From: Actinomadura bangladeshensis
GTDB taxonomy: Bacteria; Actinomycetota; Actinomycetes; Streptosporangiales; Streptosporangiaceae
Direction of reading: 5' to 3'
Length of the DNA: 64,000 bases
NCBI RefSeq assembly: GCF_004348335.1
Contig: NZ_SMJW01000001.1
Location: forward strand, 62,001-126,000
How positions within the stretch are numbered: the first letter of the stretch is position 1; each line of letters opens with the position of its first letter. Below the pieces are notes generated by a model. The model did no database searches and had not been told where the DNA came from. It worked only from the letters and a program-made list of their open reading frames with translations. Shown here one piece after another: positions 33,936 through 42,421 of the stretch. The position numbers were made by a program, and so were the translations under genes.

Positions 33936-35219
33936 TCAGTACCGGCGGAAGGCCAGGCAGAACGGCGGGACGTCCTCGGCGAGCTCCTGCTCCGTAGGCG
34001 GCACGTCGATCTCGGCCACCGTCGGGCCGATGCGGTCGGCCACCGGCCGCAGGGCCTCGACGTCGAACCCGAAGCAGCGGGCGGCGTTCTCCCCCAGGAT
34101 CATCGCCACCTCCGGCGGCGGCAGCCCGTGGAAGGCCTGGCGCATCGCGAGCCGGGTCAGCGGGTAGACGCTCTCCGCGTGCGGGTAGTCCGTGCCGTAC
34201 ATGATGTTCGACAGGCCGATCTCGTTGCGCATGAGCGCCTCGGGACGGGACATGAAGCTGTTGCCCACGAAGACCTGACGCGCCCAGTACTCGCTCGGCC
34301 GCAACGGCAGCTCGTCCTGGAAACCGCAGAAGGCGGCCAGGTTGTCGTCGTAGATCCCGTCGAGCTGACGCATGGTGTGCGGGACCCAACTCGACATCTG
34401 CTCGGTCAGCACCAGCTTCAGCCCCGGGTGTCGTTCGAACACCCCGCCGAAGATGAGCCCCCACAGTGCCCGGCGGGCCATGAACTGGCCCTCCGCCCGC
34501 GAGCACCACCGGGCGCCCTTCCCGCTCCAGTAGCCGCGCTCACCACCGCCTCCGTGGGTGTTCAGCGGCATCTCCAGCTCGGTGCACACCCGCCAGAACG
34601 GCTCGTAGGCCTCCTCGGTATAGGGAAGCAGGTCCCGCCGCGGGGACGGGAAGTTGATGCTGCAGAAACCCTCGTCCTTGGCCTTGCGCACCGCCTCGAC
34701 GGCGGCGTCGATGTCGTGGAGCGAGATCTGGGCGACGCCCTTGAGCCGCAGCGGGTCCGCCGAGCAGAAGTCGGCCATCCAGCGGTTGAAGATCTCCGCC
34801 CCGACGGCCCGCATCTCCGGATCCGGGTGCGTGTCGAACGGCAGCATCTCGTCGTTCTGCCCACCGGCGAAGATGATGTCGACCGCGACGCCCTCGGCGT
34901 CCATGTCCCGCAGGCGCGCGTGCGGGTCCTGCAACCCCTCCACCGCAGCCGCGTCGGCCCAGCGCTGCTTCATCGCCGCGGTGTTGGTGCCGGAGGCCAG
35001 CGCGACGGCGGCCACCGTCGTACCGCCCTGGATCGCACCACCGAGCGGGTCGTTGGAGTTGATCTCGGCGGCGTGCGCCTTCGAGTAGTGCGTCTGCGTG
35101 GACCGGACGTCCTCGTCGAACGCCTCGAGGTGTCGCTGGTCGCAGTACGCACGCAGCTGCCGGGCGACGGACGGACCGACGTGCGAGTCGGTCGAGATCA
35201 GGAGATAGTGCTCTTCCAC
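33936..35219 (-). CDS. Amidohydrolase-2 family metal-dependent hydrolase
   Basis: 427 residues, the longest of three paralogues. Metal-site blocks STDSHVGP, MPLNTHGGGGER and YGTDYPHAESVYP are intact, and LTEQMSSWVPHTMRQLD is the family's barrel helix. An extra acidic N-terminal stretch (residues 20-60) and a C-terminal extension of about 35 residues exceed the other copies. It is probably co-transcribed with the upstream SDR (73-bp gap). Ring-opening hydrolysis or decarboxylation is inferred. Confidence 0.9.
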   Translation of the reverse strand: MEEHYLLISTDSHVGPSVARQLRAYCDQRHLEAFDEDVRSTQTHYSKAHAAEINSNDPLGGAIQGGTTVAAVALASGTNTAAMKQRWADAAAVEGLQDPHARLRDMDAEGVAVDIIFAGGQNDEMLPFDTHPDPEMRAVGAEIFNRWMADFCSADPLRLKGVAQISLHDIDAAVEAVRKAKDEGFCSINFPSPRRDLLPYTEEAYEPFWRVCTELEMPLNTHGGGGERGYWSGKGARWCSRAEGQFMARRALWGLIFGGVFERHPGLKLVLTEQMSSWVPHTMRQLDGIYDDNLAAFCGFQDELPLRPSEYWARQVFVGNSFMSRPEALMRNEIGLSNIMYGTDYPHAESVYPLTRLAMRQAFHGLPPPEVAMILGENAARCFGFDVEALRPVADRIGPTVAEIDVPPTEQELAEDVPPFCLAFRRY

Positions 35220-35292
35220 AGTGCCTCCAAGGAGTACTCAGGACCACTCAGTACGAGGTCGCGCCGGGCCCCGCCCCCGTCTCCACGCCGGC

Positions 35293-36153
35293 TCAGGCTG
35301 ACATGCCGCCGCCGACGCTGACCGACGTGCCGTGCACGTGCTCCCCAGCGGGAGAGACGAGGAAGACCACCATGTTCGCGACCTCCTCGGGCAGACACGC
35401 GCGGCCGACCGTGATCCGGTCGATCGCGTCGCTCATCGAGGCGAGCCGGTCCGCGTAGCGCTCCGGGTCCTGCAGGGAGGCCACGAGCGACTGGCCCATC
35501 ATCATCCCCGGCCGCACCCCGACGACGCGGACTCCACGCGGGCCGACCTCGGAGGCGAGATTACGGGTGAATCCGTCGACCCCGGCCTTGCAGGCGTTGT
35601 AGAGCGTGATGTGGGGGTTCGCCATGAGGCTGCCCTCGGACGAGATGTTGACGATCGTTCCGCGGCCCCGCTCGAGCATCCCCGGCAGCACCGCGTTCGT
35701 GCTGTAGAGCGTGCAGAAGAACGTCGTGCCGACGACGCGGTCGATGTCGTCCACCGTCATCGCCGCGAAGCCCCCGGCCCCGCCGCCGACGTTGTTCACC
35801 CAGACATCGATCTCGCCGAACTCCGCACGCACCTCGTCGACGACCCGCCGGCACTCCGCCGCCCGGGTCAGATCCGCGGTGAACGGGCGGACGCGCGCTC
35901 CCCACCGCGCCGCCGCCGCCTCGGCGACACCTGCGGCGAGCGGACCGTCCCGGTCGATCACCGCCACGTCCGCTCCCGACCCGGCGAAACGATGGACGAT
36001 GGCCTGTCCCAGGTTCGCGCCCCCGCCACCCGTGACCGCGACCCGCACACCCGTGAGATCGAGGAGATCCTGCACGCGCCGCTCCTGCTGCCAGTACGGC
36101 AGCTTCTCGAGCCCGAAGCGGGCGCGCCGGGATGCGGGGTCGGAACGGGTCAT
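35293..36153 (-). CDS. SDR-family oxidoreductase
   Basis: 286-residue SDR with a 30-residue N-terminal extension before the Rossmann fold. The cofactor motif is TGGGGANLGQAI, an unusual form of TGxxxGxG. NNVGG, catalytic Ser in NISSEGS and YNACK are present, and the end is HVHGTSVSVGGGMSA. It is first in the operon with the amidohydrolase. A regulon motif shared with the divergent crotonase gene lies 32 bp upstream. Confidence 0.9.
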   Translation of the reverse strand: MTRSDPASRRARFGLEKLPYWQQERRVQDLLDLTGVRVAVTGGGGANLGQAIVHRFAGSGADVAVIDRDGPLAAGVAEAAAARWGARVRPFTADLTRAAECRRVVDEVRAEFGEIDVWVNNVGGGAGGFAAMTVDDIDRVVGTTFFCTLYSTNAVLPGMLERGRGTIVNISSEGSLMANPHITLYNACKAGVDGFTRNLASEVGPRGVRVVGVRPGMMMGQSLVASLQDPERYADRLASMSDAIDRITVGRACLPEEVANMVVFLVSPAGEHVHGTSVSVGGGMSA

Positions 36154-36184
36154 GGAAACCTCCGGCGTCAGCCCTACAGCATGT

Positions 36185-36199
36185 ATCTTATCAGATTAT
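36185..36199 (-). promoter_or_regulatory. AT-rich regulon motif, copy 10
   Basis: Minus strand ATAATCTGATAAGATACAT spans about 36181-36199. It lies in the 91-bp divergent spacer, 32 bp from the SDR start (36153) and about 46 bp from the crotonase start (36245). Confidence 0.7.
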
Positions 36200-36244
36200 G
36201 AGCATTTTCTTCGCTCCCTCGACGGGAGATCGGGCGGCGGTCCG

Positions 36245-37027
36245 ATGGGGACGGTGAGCGCACCCGGCGGCCACGAGCACCGTGTCGCCACCGAGCGCCA
36301 CGGTCACGTGCTGCTCATCCGCATGGAGCGCCCCGCCAAGCGCAACGCGGTCGACGCGGCGATGACCACCGCCCTGGACGCGGCGCTCAACGAGCTCGAC
36401 GACGACCCCGACCTGCGGTGCGGCGTCCTCAGCGGTGGCCCGCAGGCCTTCTGCGCCGGCACCGACCTCACCGGCGGAGCCGGCGACCCCACTCCCCGCG
36501 GCGGCCCCTTCGGCGTCGTCCGGCGCCGGAGGTTCACCCCGCTGGTCGCCGCCGTCGAGGGCCCGGCGCTCGGCGGCGGGTTCGAGATCGTCCTGTCGTG
36601 CGACCTCGTGGTTGCCGGGCGCTCCGCTCGGTTCGGCCTGCCCGAGGTCACGCGCGGGGTCGTGGCCAACGCCGGTGCCCTGTTCCGCGCCGTCCAGCAG
36701 CTACCGGCCCCCGTCGCCAGGGACCTGCTCCTGACCGGCCGTCCGCTCGGCGCGCAGCGCGCCTACGAGCTCGGGATGCTCAGCGAGGTCGTCGACGACG
36801 GCGGCGCCGAGTCCGCGGCCCTCGGGCTCGCCGCGCAGATCGCCGCGAACGCCCCGGTGGCCGTGCAGGAGACCCTGCGGGCCGCGCGGGAGATCGCGGG
36901 GGCCGCCGACGAGCGGAACTGGGCGCTGTCCGACGAGGTCAACCAGCGCGTGCTGGCGTCGGCGGACCGGCACGAGGGTGTACGGGCCTTCCTCGAGAAG
37001 CGTCCGCCCCAGTGGAGCGGACGTTAG
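36245..37027 (+). CDS. Enoyl-CoA hydratase
   Basis: 260-residue crotonase with both catalytic glutamates in place, GPALGGGFEIVLSCD and FGLPEVTRG, and the oxyanion loop FCAGTDL. It is therefore the orthodox hydratase of this cluster, unlike 3071-3868. The C-terminus EGVRAFLEKRPPQWSGR is standard. It is divergent from the SDR operon across motif copy 10. Confidence 0.94.
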   Translation: MGTVSAPGGHEHRVATERHGHVLLIRMERPAKRNAVDAAMTTALDAALNELDDDPDLRCGVLSGGPQAFCAGTDLTGGAGDPTPRGGPFGVVRRRRFTPLVAAVEGPALGGGFEIVLSCDLVVAGRSARFGLPEVTRGVVANAGALFRAVQQLPAPVARDLLLTGRPLGAQRAYELGMLSEVVDDGGAESAALGLAAQIAANAPVAVQETLRAAREIAGAADERNWALSDEVNQRVLASADRHEGVRAFLEKRPPQWSGR

Positions 37028-37165
37028 CCGCCCGCGTCCTGTGGCGACCGTGTCCTGGACCGACACTGTTCATGCCCGACACGACGTGCGGCGTGGCCGC
37101 CGCGGAGAAGAAGAAGACTCACGAGATCCGGAGATCGAACGAGACGGGGCCGGGTCGGCCGGGAG

Positions 37166-37320
37166 GTGGCGGCGCTCCTGCTGCGTGCGGCCGTCGGCGG
37201 CACGATGGTCGCCCACGGCGTCAAGCACGCCCGAAGCCTGGAAGGGACAGCCGGCTGGTTCGGCTCCCTCGGTTTCCGACACCCGCGGCTGCAGGCCAGG
37301 GCCGGCGCGGCCGTCGAGCG
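37166..37320 (+). pseudogene. DoxX-family N-terminal remnant
   Basis: From a GTG at 37166 the frame reads AALLLRAAVGGTMVAHGVKH then EGTAGWFGSLGFRHPRLQA, the first helix and loop of a DoxX membrane protein (compare the intact gene at 44318: LVLRVSVGGTLLAHGWNH, EGTAGWFESMGL). After about 37318 the similarity stops, with no further membrane helices. The frame happens to stay open into the class II aldolase. The 137 bp before it and the 145 bp after it (apart from motif copy 11) hold no recognisable gene. Confidence 0.75.
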
Positions 37321-37377
37321 TGTTCTGGCGGCAGCCGGCGAGCGGCTGAGCGCCCCGGACCGTGGCTCCGATCGGCT

Positions 37378-37396
37378 GAACATGATAATATTCATG
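37378..37396 (+). promoter_or_regulatory. AT-rich regulon motif, copy 11
   Basis: GAACATGATAATATTCATG, 70 bp upstream of the aldolase start. CATGA and TCATG form perfect arms around TAATAT, so this copy is palindromic but with a different outer sequence from copy 4. Confidence 0.65.
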
Positions 37397-37465
37397 TGCG
37401 ATGCGGCACGCCGAGATCTCGGCGAGTACCGGCCGCAGCCCGTACCCCTCGGAGGTCGATCGCCC

Positions 37466-38248
37466 GTGCTCGCCAGGACCAGCACACCGCCCGACAGGTC
37501 GCCCGAAACGTCGTACGCACCTCTGGACGGCCCGGGAATCGGGTGTGAGCTCTCACCCGCCCAAGAGTTCGCGCTCTTCGCGCGCATGCTCAGCCGGCTC
37601 GGCTACGACGACGGCCTCGCCGGTCACATCACCTACCAGCAGCCGGACGGCACGTTCCTGGTCAACCCGTTCCTCATCCCCTGGGACCAGCTCCGGGCGT
37701 CCGACGTCTGCGTGTGCGACCCGTCGGGCACGCAGACCGCCGGCCGGTACCGGATCAACTCGGCCACGGAGCTGCACTTCGCGTTCCACCGGGTCCGGTC
37801 GACGCGGGTGATCGTGCACAACCACCCGAAGTGGTCGACGGCCTGGTCCGCCATGCGGCGGCTGCCACCGGTGTACGACCAGTCGAGCGCGCTGGCCTCG
37901 GGCCGGCTCGTCCTGGTCGACGAGTACACCGGGACCGTCGAGCAGCAGGAGGCCGCCGAGCAGGTCATCGCGGCCATGGGCGATGCGGAGATGGCGATCC
38001 TGGCCAACCACGGCGTGCTGATCATCGCGGACAGCCTGCCCGAGCTGCTCACCCGGGCCCGGGTCCTGGAGGTCCGGTCGCACAACGCTTGGCACGTCGA
38101 GGCGATGGGCCCCGGCGGCCGGACGCTGCCGGACGACATGGTCGCCCGCCTGGGCCGGGGCCTGGAGAAGGTCGGGGGCGCGTTCCCCGGCTACTTCGAG
38201 GCCATGGCCCGCCACGAGATCGCCGCCGACCGGTCCGTGCTCGACTAG
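37466..38248 (+). CDS. Class II aldolase/adducin family protein
   Basis: 260 residues from the GTG preceded by GGAGGT. Class II aldolase hallmarks: GLAGHITYQQPDGTFLVNPF, zinc ligands in VIVHNHPKWSTAW, a later His in ILANHGVLIIAD and Ser-rich phosphate-type loop. Many actinobacterial relatives act in catabolic clusters as retro-aldolases or decarboxylases. It is separated by 32 bp from the CoA ligase downstream. Confidence 0.9.
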   Translation: MLARTSTPPDRSPETSYAPLDGPGIGCELSPAQEFALFARMLSRLGYDDGLAGHITYQQPDGTFLVNPFLIPWDQLRASDVCVCDPSGTQTAGRYRINSATELHFAFHRVRSTRVIVHNHPKWSTAWSAMRRLPPVYDQSSALASGRLVLVDEYTGTVEQQEAAEQVIAAMGDAEMAILANHGVLIIADSLPELLTRARVLEVRSHNAWHVEAMGPGGRTLPDDMVARLGRGLEKVGGAFPGYFEAMARHEIAADRSVLD

Positions 38249-38280
38249 CACCCGATCGTCCCAGCAGAGGAAGGACCGCG

Positions 38281-39513
38281 TTGTCCCACGACTCCGATCG
38301 ACCGTTCCTGCATCCCCAGGTGCAGACGATGCCGCCGGAGCAGCTCCGGACCCTGCAGGGCGAACGGCTCCGCGAGGCGGTCGAACGCGCCTACAAGGCC
38401 GGCGGCTTCTTCTACCGGCGCATGCGCGACCACGGCGTCTCCCCGTCCGACGTCGTCTCGGTCGACGACGTGCGGGCCCTCCCCACCTTCCGCAAGGAGG
38501 ACCTGCGCGCGAACGAGGCCGAGCACCCGCCGATCGGGGACTACCGCGTCGTCGGCCTCGCCGGCGCGGTCCGCCTGGCCACCTCGTCCGGGACGACCGG
38601 CCGCCCCACGGTGACGGTCTGGACCGACCACGACCTGCACATCGACTACGAGATCGCGGCGCGCCGCTACTGGCGCGAGGGGGTCCGCCCGGGCCACGTG
38701 ATCGCCAACGCGCACCCCGGCTACCTCAACGGCGGCCAGTCGCAGGTCGCGGGTGCCGCCGAGAAGATGGGCTGCCTGCCGGTCTCGATCGGCCCGCCGG
38801 AGGACGACGCCGCCGTCGAGCGGGCGCTGCGGACCATCGAGCACATCCCCATCGACCACTGGCACACCCTTCCCGCCGGTGCCGCGCGGATCCGTGAGGT
38901 GGCCGAGCGGATCGGCTGGTCGGGCAGGCTGCCGGAGGTCGCCGCCGTCACGCCCATGCGTCAGTACTCGGCGATCAGCGCCGGCCTCGAGTGCATCGGA
39001 ACCCTGGGCGGCAGCTGCAGCCCCGAGGACTTCCGCGGTGCCCACGTGGCCGAGGACTACGCCATCGTGGAGGCGGTCGACGACGTCACCGGCGAGCCGG
39101 TCCCCGACGGACAGCGCGGGAAGTTCCTCTGCACCTCGCTCGGCCGGGACAACCCCATGCTGCGCTTCGACCTCAACGAGGTGATCCGTCTGGACCGGTC
39201 GGCCTGCCCGTGCGGCGAGACCCACGTCCGCGCCTTCTGGGAGGGCCGGATGCAGGACGTCGTTACGGTACAGGGCAAGTGGGTCATGCCGATCGACGTG
39301 TGGTCGGAGATGGACGAGGCGCAGGAGTTCGTCGTGGTCCGCACCGCGGACGCGCAGGACTCCCTCGAGGTCCGGGTCGAGGCCCCCGAGGACGGGCTCG
39401 TCGACCGCCTCCGGGCGCGCACCGGCGTACCGATCGAGGTCACGCCCGTCGAGGTGGGGTCGCTCCCCCGAGCCGCGTACAAGGCCAACCGCGTGATCGA
39501 CGAGCGTCCCTGA
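38281..39513 (+). CDS. Phenylacetate-CoA ligase-like AMP-forming ligase
   Basis: 410-residue adenylate-forming enzyme of the PaaK branch, which is shorter than acyl-CoA synthetases. It starts at TTG with AGGAAGG upstream. The ATP loop LATSSGTTGRPTVTVWT is clear, later DNPMLRFDLNEV and CPCGETHVRAF (zinc-type Cys pair) are family blocks, and the C-terminal lid ends PRAAYKANRVI with the expected Lys. It probably activates an aromatic or cyclic acid to its CoA ester; the substrate is unknown. Confidence 0.92.
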   Translation: MSHDSDRPFLHPQVQTMPPEQLRTLQGERLREAVERAYKAGGFFYRRMRDHGVSPSDVVSVDDVRALPTFRKEDLRANEAEHPPIGDYRVVGLAGAVRLATSSGTTGRPTVTVWTDHDLHIDYEIAARRYWREGVRPGHVIANAHPGYLNGGQSQVAGAAEKMGCLPVSIGPPEDDAAVERALRTIEHIPIDHWHTLPAGAARIREVAERIGWSGRLPEVAAVTPMRQYSAISAGLECIGTLGGSCSPEDFRGAHVAEDYAIVEAVDDVTGEPVPDGQRGKFLCTSLGRDNPMLRFDLNEVIRLDRSACPCGETHVRAFWEGRMQDVVTVQGKWVMPIDVWSEMDEAQEFVVVRTADAQDSLEVRVEAPEDGLVDRLRARTGVPIEVTPVEVGSLPRAAYKANRVIDERP

Positions 39514-39542
39514 GTCGGCTCCCCCCACCCCACCGAGATGCA

Positions 39543-39568
39543 CCTGCGGGCGCGACCGCGACCGCAGG
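39543..39568 (+). terminator. Possible hairpin after CoA ligase gene
   Basis: CCTGCGG and its complement CCGCAGG enclose a 12-base GC loop, 29 bp beyond the ligase stop. It is weaker than the other hairpins in the window. Confidence 0.4.
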
Positions 39569-39599
39569 GCCATTCGGGTCCAAACGGGCCACGACGCGC

Positions 39600-39615
39600 T
39601 AATGTCACCACATTA
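39600..39615. promoter_or_regulatory. Inverted repeat before second GntR gene
   Basis: TAATGT-CACC-ACATTA, a perfect 6-4-6 inverted repeat ending 17 bp before the GTG start of the regulator. It has the size and position of an autoregulatory operator overlapping the promoter/ribosome-site region. Confidence 0.55.
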
Positions 39616-39632
39616 CGGAAGGACGGCAGGAC

Positions 39633-40397
39633 GTGGCGCAGACGAAGGTCGCTTCGGAAATCGCCAGAAGTTTAATGCGGGAGGCCGCCGAGCGGGGGTT
39701 GGTCCCCGGTGACCACCTCGGCGCGGAGTCGTGGCTGCTCGAGCGCTACGGCGTGGCGCGCGGATCACTGCGGGAGGCCCTGCGCCTGCTCGAGGCGCAG
39801 GGGGCGGTGGAGATGCGCCGCGGGGCGGGCGGCGGCGCGATCATGGCCCTGCCACAACCGGCCCAGCTGGCCGGCGTGCTCGCGATGACCCTGCAGTCCG
39901 GTCACGGCACCCTGCGCACCATCCTCGAGGCCCGCGCGGCCATCGAGCCCACGATGACGGCACTCGCCGCGCAGCGGCGCACTCCGGAGCAGGTCGACGC
40001 GCTCCTCCGCTGTACCGAGGACCTGCTCACCGACCGACACGACTCGGCCGCCTTCCACCTGAACAACCGACGCTTCCACGACCTGGTCGCCGCGGCGTCG
40101 GACAACCTGCTGCTGGCAGCGATCGTGCCCGCGCTCTCGTGGATGTCGCAGGCCATCGGGTGGGAGCACGACCCCCGCGTCCGCAAGCGGATCGCGATCG
40201 AGAAGCAGCACATCGCCGAGGCGATCGAGCAGGGCGACTCCTGGTCGGCGAGCCAACGCATGAGCCGGATGATCAGTGCCTACGAGGAGATCGACACCGC
40301 CGATCCGCACCGGCTCGACGCACCGGTGGTCTGGGCCGATGTCGACGAGCTGTTGGAGAAGCACCTGCAGTCCGAGGCCGACCGCCCTGCGTCGTGA
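39633..40397 (+). CDS. GntR-family regulator, FadR/FCD type (paralogue)
   Basis: 254 residues, GTG start. The winged helix has ERYGVARGSLREALRLLEAQ and RRGAGGGAIM; the FCD domain has NRRFHDLVAAASDN, ALSWMSQAIGWEHDPRVRKR and DSWSASQRMSRMI. It is collinear with and closely similar to the protein at 28548 along its whole length, so a duplication is likely. The near-identical recognition helices predict the same DNA target, while differences in the FCD domain (for example SLLEARHDSPTF versus DLLTDRHDSAAF) could allow different effectors. Confidence 0.92.
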   Translation: MAQTKVASEIARSLMREAAERGLVPGDHLGAESWLLERYGVARGSLREALRLLEAQGAVEMRRGAGGGAIMALPQPAQLAGVLAMTLQSGHGTLRTILEARAAIEPTMTALAAQRRTPEQVDALLRCTEDLLTDRHDSAAFHLNNRRFHDLVAAASDNLLLAAIVPALSWMSQAIGWEHDPRVRKRIAIEKQHIAEAIEQGDSWSASQRMSRMISAYEEIDTADPHRLDAPVVWADVDELLEKHLQSEADRPAS

Positions 40398-40448
40398 AGG
40401 CCGGCGGACGCACGCCCCGGGGCCTGCCGCCCCTGAACACGCCGGGGG

Positions 40449-41131
40449 ATGACTGAGCTGGGCGCACACGAGAACAAGGTCGCGCTGATCAGTGGACAGC
40501 GCGGGGACAGGGCAGGTCGCACGCCGTGCGGCCTGCCCTGTCGCACGCCGTGCGGCCGGCCGGGGAGGGCGCGGACATCGTCGCCCTGGACATCTGCCGG
40601 GACATCGAGTCGATGGGGTACCCGGACGCCACCCCGGCGGATCCGGCCGAGACGGTCGCCCAGATCAACCTCTCGGGCTGATACCACCTGATAGAGTCGC
40701 CGATCCCGCATCTCGTCGCGGGCGGGCGCGGCGGTTCCATCGTCATGAACGGCTCCACCGCGGCCACCCGGCCGGTCGGCTCCCGCGACGGGCGGTTGGC
40801 CTACATGGCGGGCGAGCACGGCGCGGTCGGGCTGATGAAGGTGTATGCCCTCGCGCTGGCCGAGCACTGGATCCGGGTCAATATGGTCCACCCCACGGGC
40901 ATCGCGTCCGGCATGACGATGAAGCCACCACGGAGACGATGGCGGGCGGCCGACGCCGCGGCGGGCACGACCGGCGAGGAGAGCTGGATCGCCAAGTCCC
41001 GCAACCTGCTCGACGTGCGGATGCTCGAGCCGACCGACATCACCGAGGCGGTCATGTTCCTCGTCTCGGACAAGACTCGCTACACCACCGGTGAGGAGAT
41101 CAAGGTCGACGCCGACTTCTTCCTGCTCTGA
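40449..41131 (+). pseudogene. Mycofactocin-type SDR, broken
   Basis: Four lesions are visible. The frame shifts near 40497-40505 (SGQRGDR versus the expected GAARGQG). A 24-bp tandem duplication at 40517-40564 repeats SHAVRPA. About 70 residues, including the NNAG region, are missing between AETVAQ and INLSG. An in-frame TGA stands at about 40679 (INLSG-stop-YHL). The rest is good SDR sequence: EGADIVALDICRD, GGRGGSIVMNGSTA, YMAGEHG where YxxxK is expected, and TRYTTGEEIKVDAD. It should not make an active enzyme. Confidence 0.85.
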
Positions 41132-41145
41132 GCCCGCGGCGCGAA

Positions 41146-41175
41146 CGGGACGGCGGGTACGCACCCGCCGTCCCG
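41146..41175. terminator. Bidirectional hairpin after broken genes
   Basis: A 13-bp perfect stem (CGGGACGGCGGGT and complement) with an ACGC loop, between the convergent broken SDR and broken cyclase-family gene. Confidence 0.85.
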
Positions 41176-41181
41176 GGCATG

Positions 41182-41468
41182 CTACCTGGCCGGCCACAGC
41201 TCCCGCGGTGGCCCGGCGCGGCGAGTCCGCCGATCGGGAGACCGAGCGCGAAGTGCTTTCCCGTGCGCACCAGCGTGGCGGCCTCGACAGGGCGCTCCGC
41301 GGTCAGCAGGTTCGTCGTCCCCCGCTGGTCGGAGTCGCCCCAGCGCCCTCAGTTGTGGATCGGTCCCGGAGTGCCGCAGACCACTTTGCCGTTCGTGTCG
41401 ACCGTGTAGGTCGGCGGCTCCCAACGGGCGAGCTCGGGATCGGCTCCGGGATCGGGTACCTGGCGCAT
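41182..41468 (-). pseudogene. Cyclase-family hydrolase fragment with nonsense codon
   Basis: Starting at an ATG with GGGGAGGA upstream, the frame reads MRQVPDPGADPELARWEPPT and on to GPIHN, then TGA, then continues GRWGDSDQRGTTNLLTAER and VRTGKHFALGLPIG. The intact cyclase-family protein at 29342 has NNWGRWGEDDERGTLNLLT, so a TGG tryptophan codon has become TGA. The rest of the protein, including the metal site, is missing. No gene is seen between 41469 and 41649. Confidence 0.75.
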
Positions 41469-41649
41469 GTCACAGTCCTCCCCGTCATCGCCGTGCAGGG
41501 CCCGGCCGCGGGGCGGCCGGAGACTCGCACTCGTTCGGGGCCCGACCCGTGGTGCGCGCCGGCCTGACCACGGCTGCACCGGGCCCGGGGTCGGGTGGCG
41601 ACGCTGCACGACGAAGACCGCCGGCCGGCGGACATCGGGGCAGCGGACC

Positions 41650-42255
41650 TCAGCTCCCGCCTGTCAGCTCACGGCCGTCCTGCGGGCGGGCCTCCGGGGT
41701 GTGCGACCACGGGACCACCGGCTCCTCGGAGCCGAGCATGTCGAGGGTGTGCAGCCACCTCCCCGGCCCCATGATCGCCGTGATGGTGTCGGCCAGCTCG
41801 ACGATCTCGGCAGTGGTGAACACGGTTGCGAGCTCACGGTAGGTCCCGCTGTCGATGGACCAGTGGTCCAGGTGCAGCTTCCGCTGGAACGCCAACGCAA
41901 GGCGCTCCCGTTCGCTCAGCTCCTCGCCGGCGCCCACCACTGCGCACGCGATGTCCTCCTCGCCCAGCTCCGAGTCGTAGCGCGCCCGGGAGCAGGCGTC
42001 GCACCCGACGAGCTGGGCGTTCGCCAGCCGCAGTAGTTCCCGGAGCCGGGTCCCCAGGGTCCCTCCCCCGTCGGTGCCGTTCTTGGCGATCACGCTGAGG
42101 CGGTGCCGGACGACACCCCGGTCGGGATGGTGGGCGATGATGCGGGGCCAGGCCGTGTTGCCGGAACCGAGCTGTCCGGTCTCGACCAGGCGCGTCATCT
42201 CCGCCAGTAGATCAGGGGCGACCTTCTCCTCGGGCAGCGGCTCGATCCGGGGCAT
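41650..42255 (-). CDS. Carboxymuconolactone decarboxylase/AhpD-like protein
   Basis: 201 residues from MPRIEPLPEEKV. The CMD-type helix carries CDACSRARYD, a CxxC with AhpD-like spacing, preceded by LRELLRLANAQLVG. RKLHLDHWSIDSGTYREL and ELADTITAIMGPGRW follow. The CxxC pair points to peroxidase/disulfide chemistry rather than decarboxylation. A regulon motif lies 46 bp upstream. Confidence 0.88.
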   Translation of the reverse strand: MPRIEPLPEEKVAPDLLAEMTRLVETGQLGSGNTAWPRIIAHHPDRGVVRHRLSVIAKNGTDGGGTLGTRLRELLRLANAQLVGCDACSRARYDSELGEEDIACAVVGAGEELSERERLALAFQRKLHLDHWSIDSGTYRELATVFTTAEIVELADTITAIMGPGRWLHTLDMLGSEEPVVPWSHTPEARPQDGRELTGGS

Positions 42256-42300
42256 GATTCCTCGCTTCTCCGGGAGGTTCAGCTCACATCGGCGTCGATT

Positions 42301-42314
42301 ATTCTTATCATCTT
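42301..42314 (-). promoter_or_regulatory. AT-rich regulon motif, copy 12
   Basis: Plus strand ATTCTTATCATCTT (minus: AAGATGATAAGAAT), 46 bp before the CMD start at 42255. Confidence 0.7.
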
Positions 42315-42421
42315 CGGCGGCTCCGAAGAAGAGCAGGCGCCTCACACGACGCAGATGCAACCGACTGACACCTCCACCAGCAGGCTTCTTGTCAACATCG
42401 CCACCCGGGCGTAGCGTAGGC

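Noticed and set aside
40517-40564. Tandem repeat considered as a CRISPR-like array
   Set aside because: Only two units, no spacers, and the sequence is SDR coding DNA.
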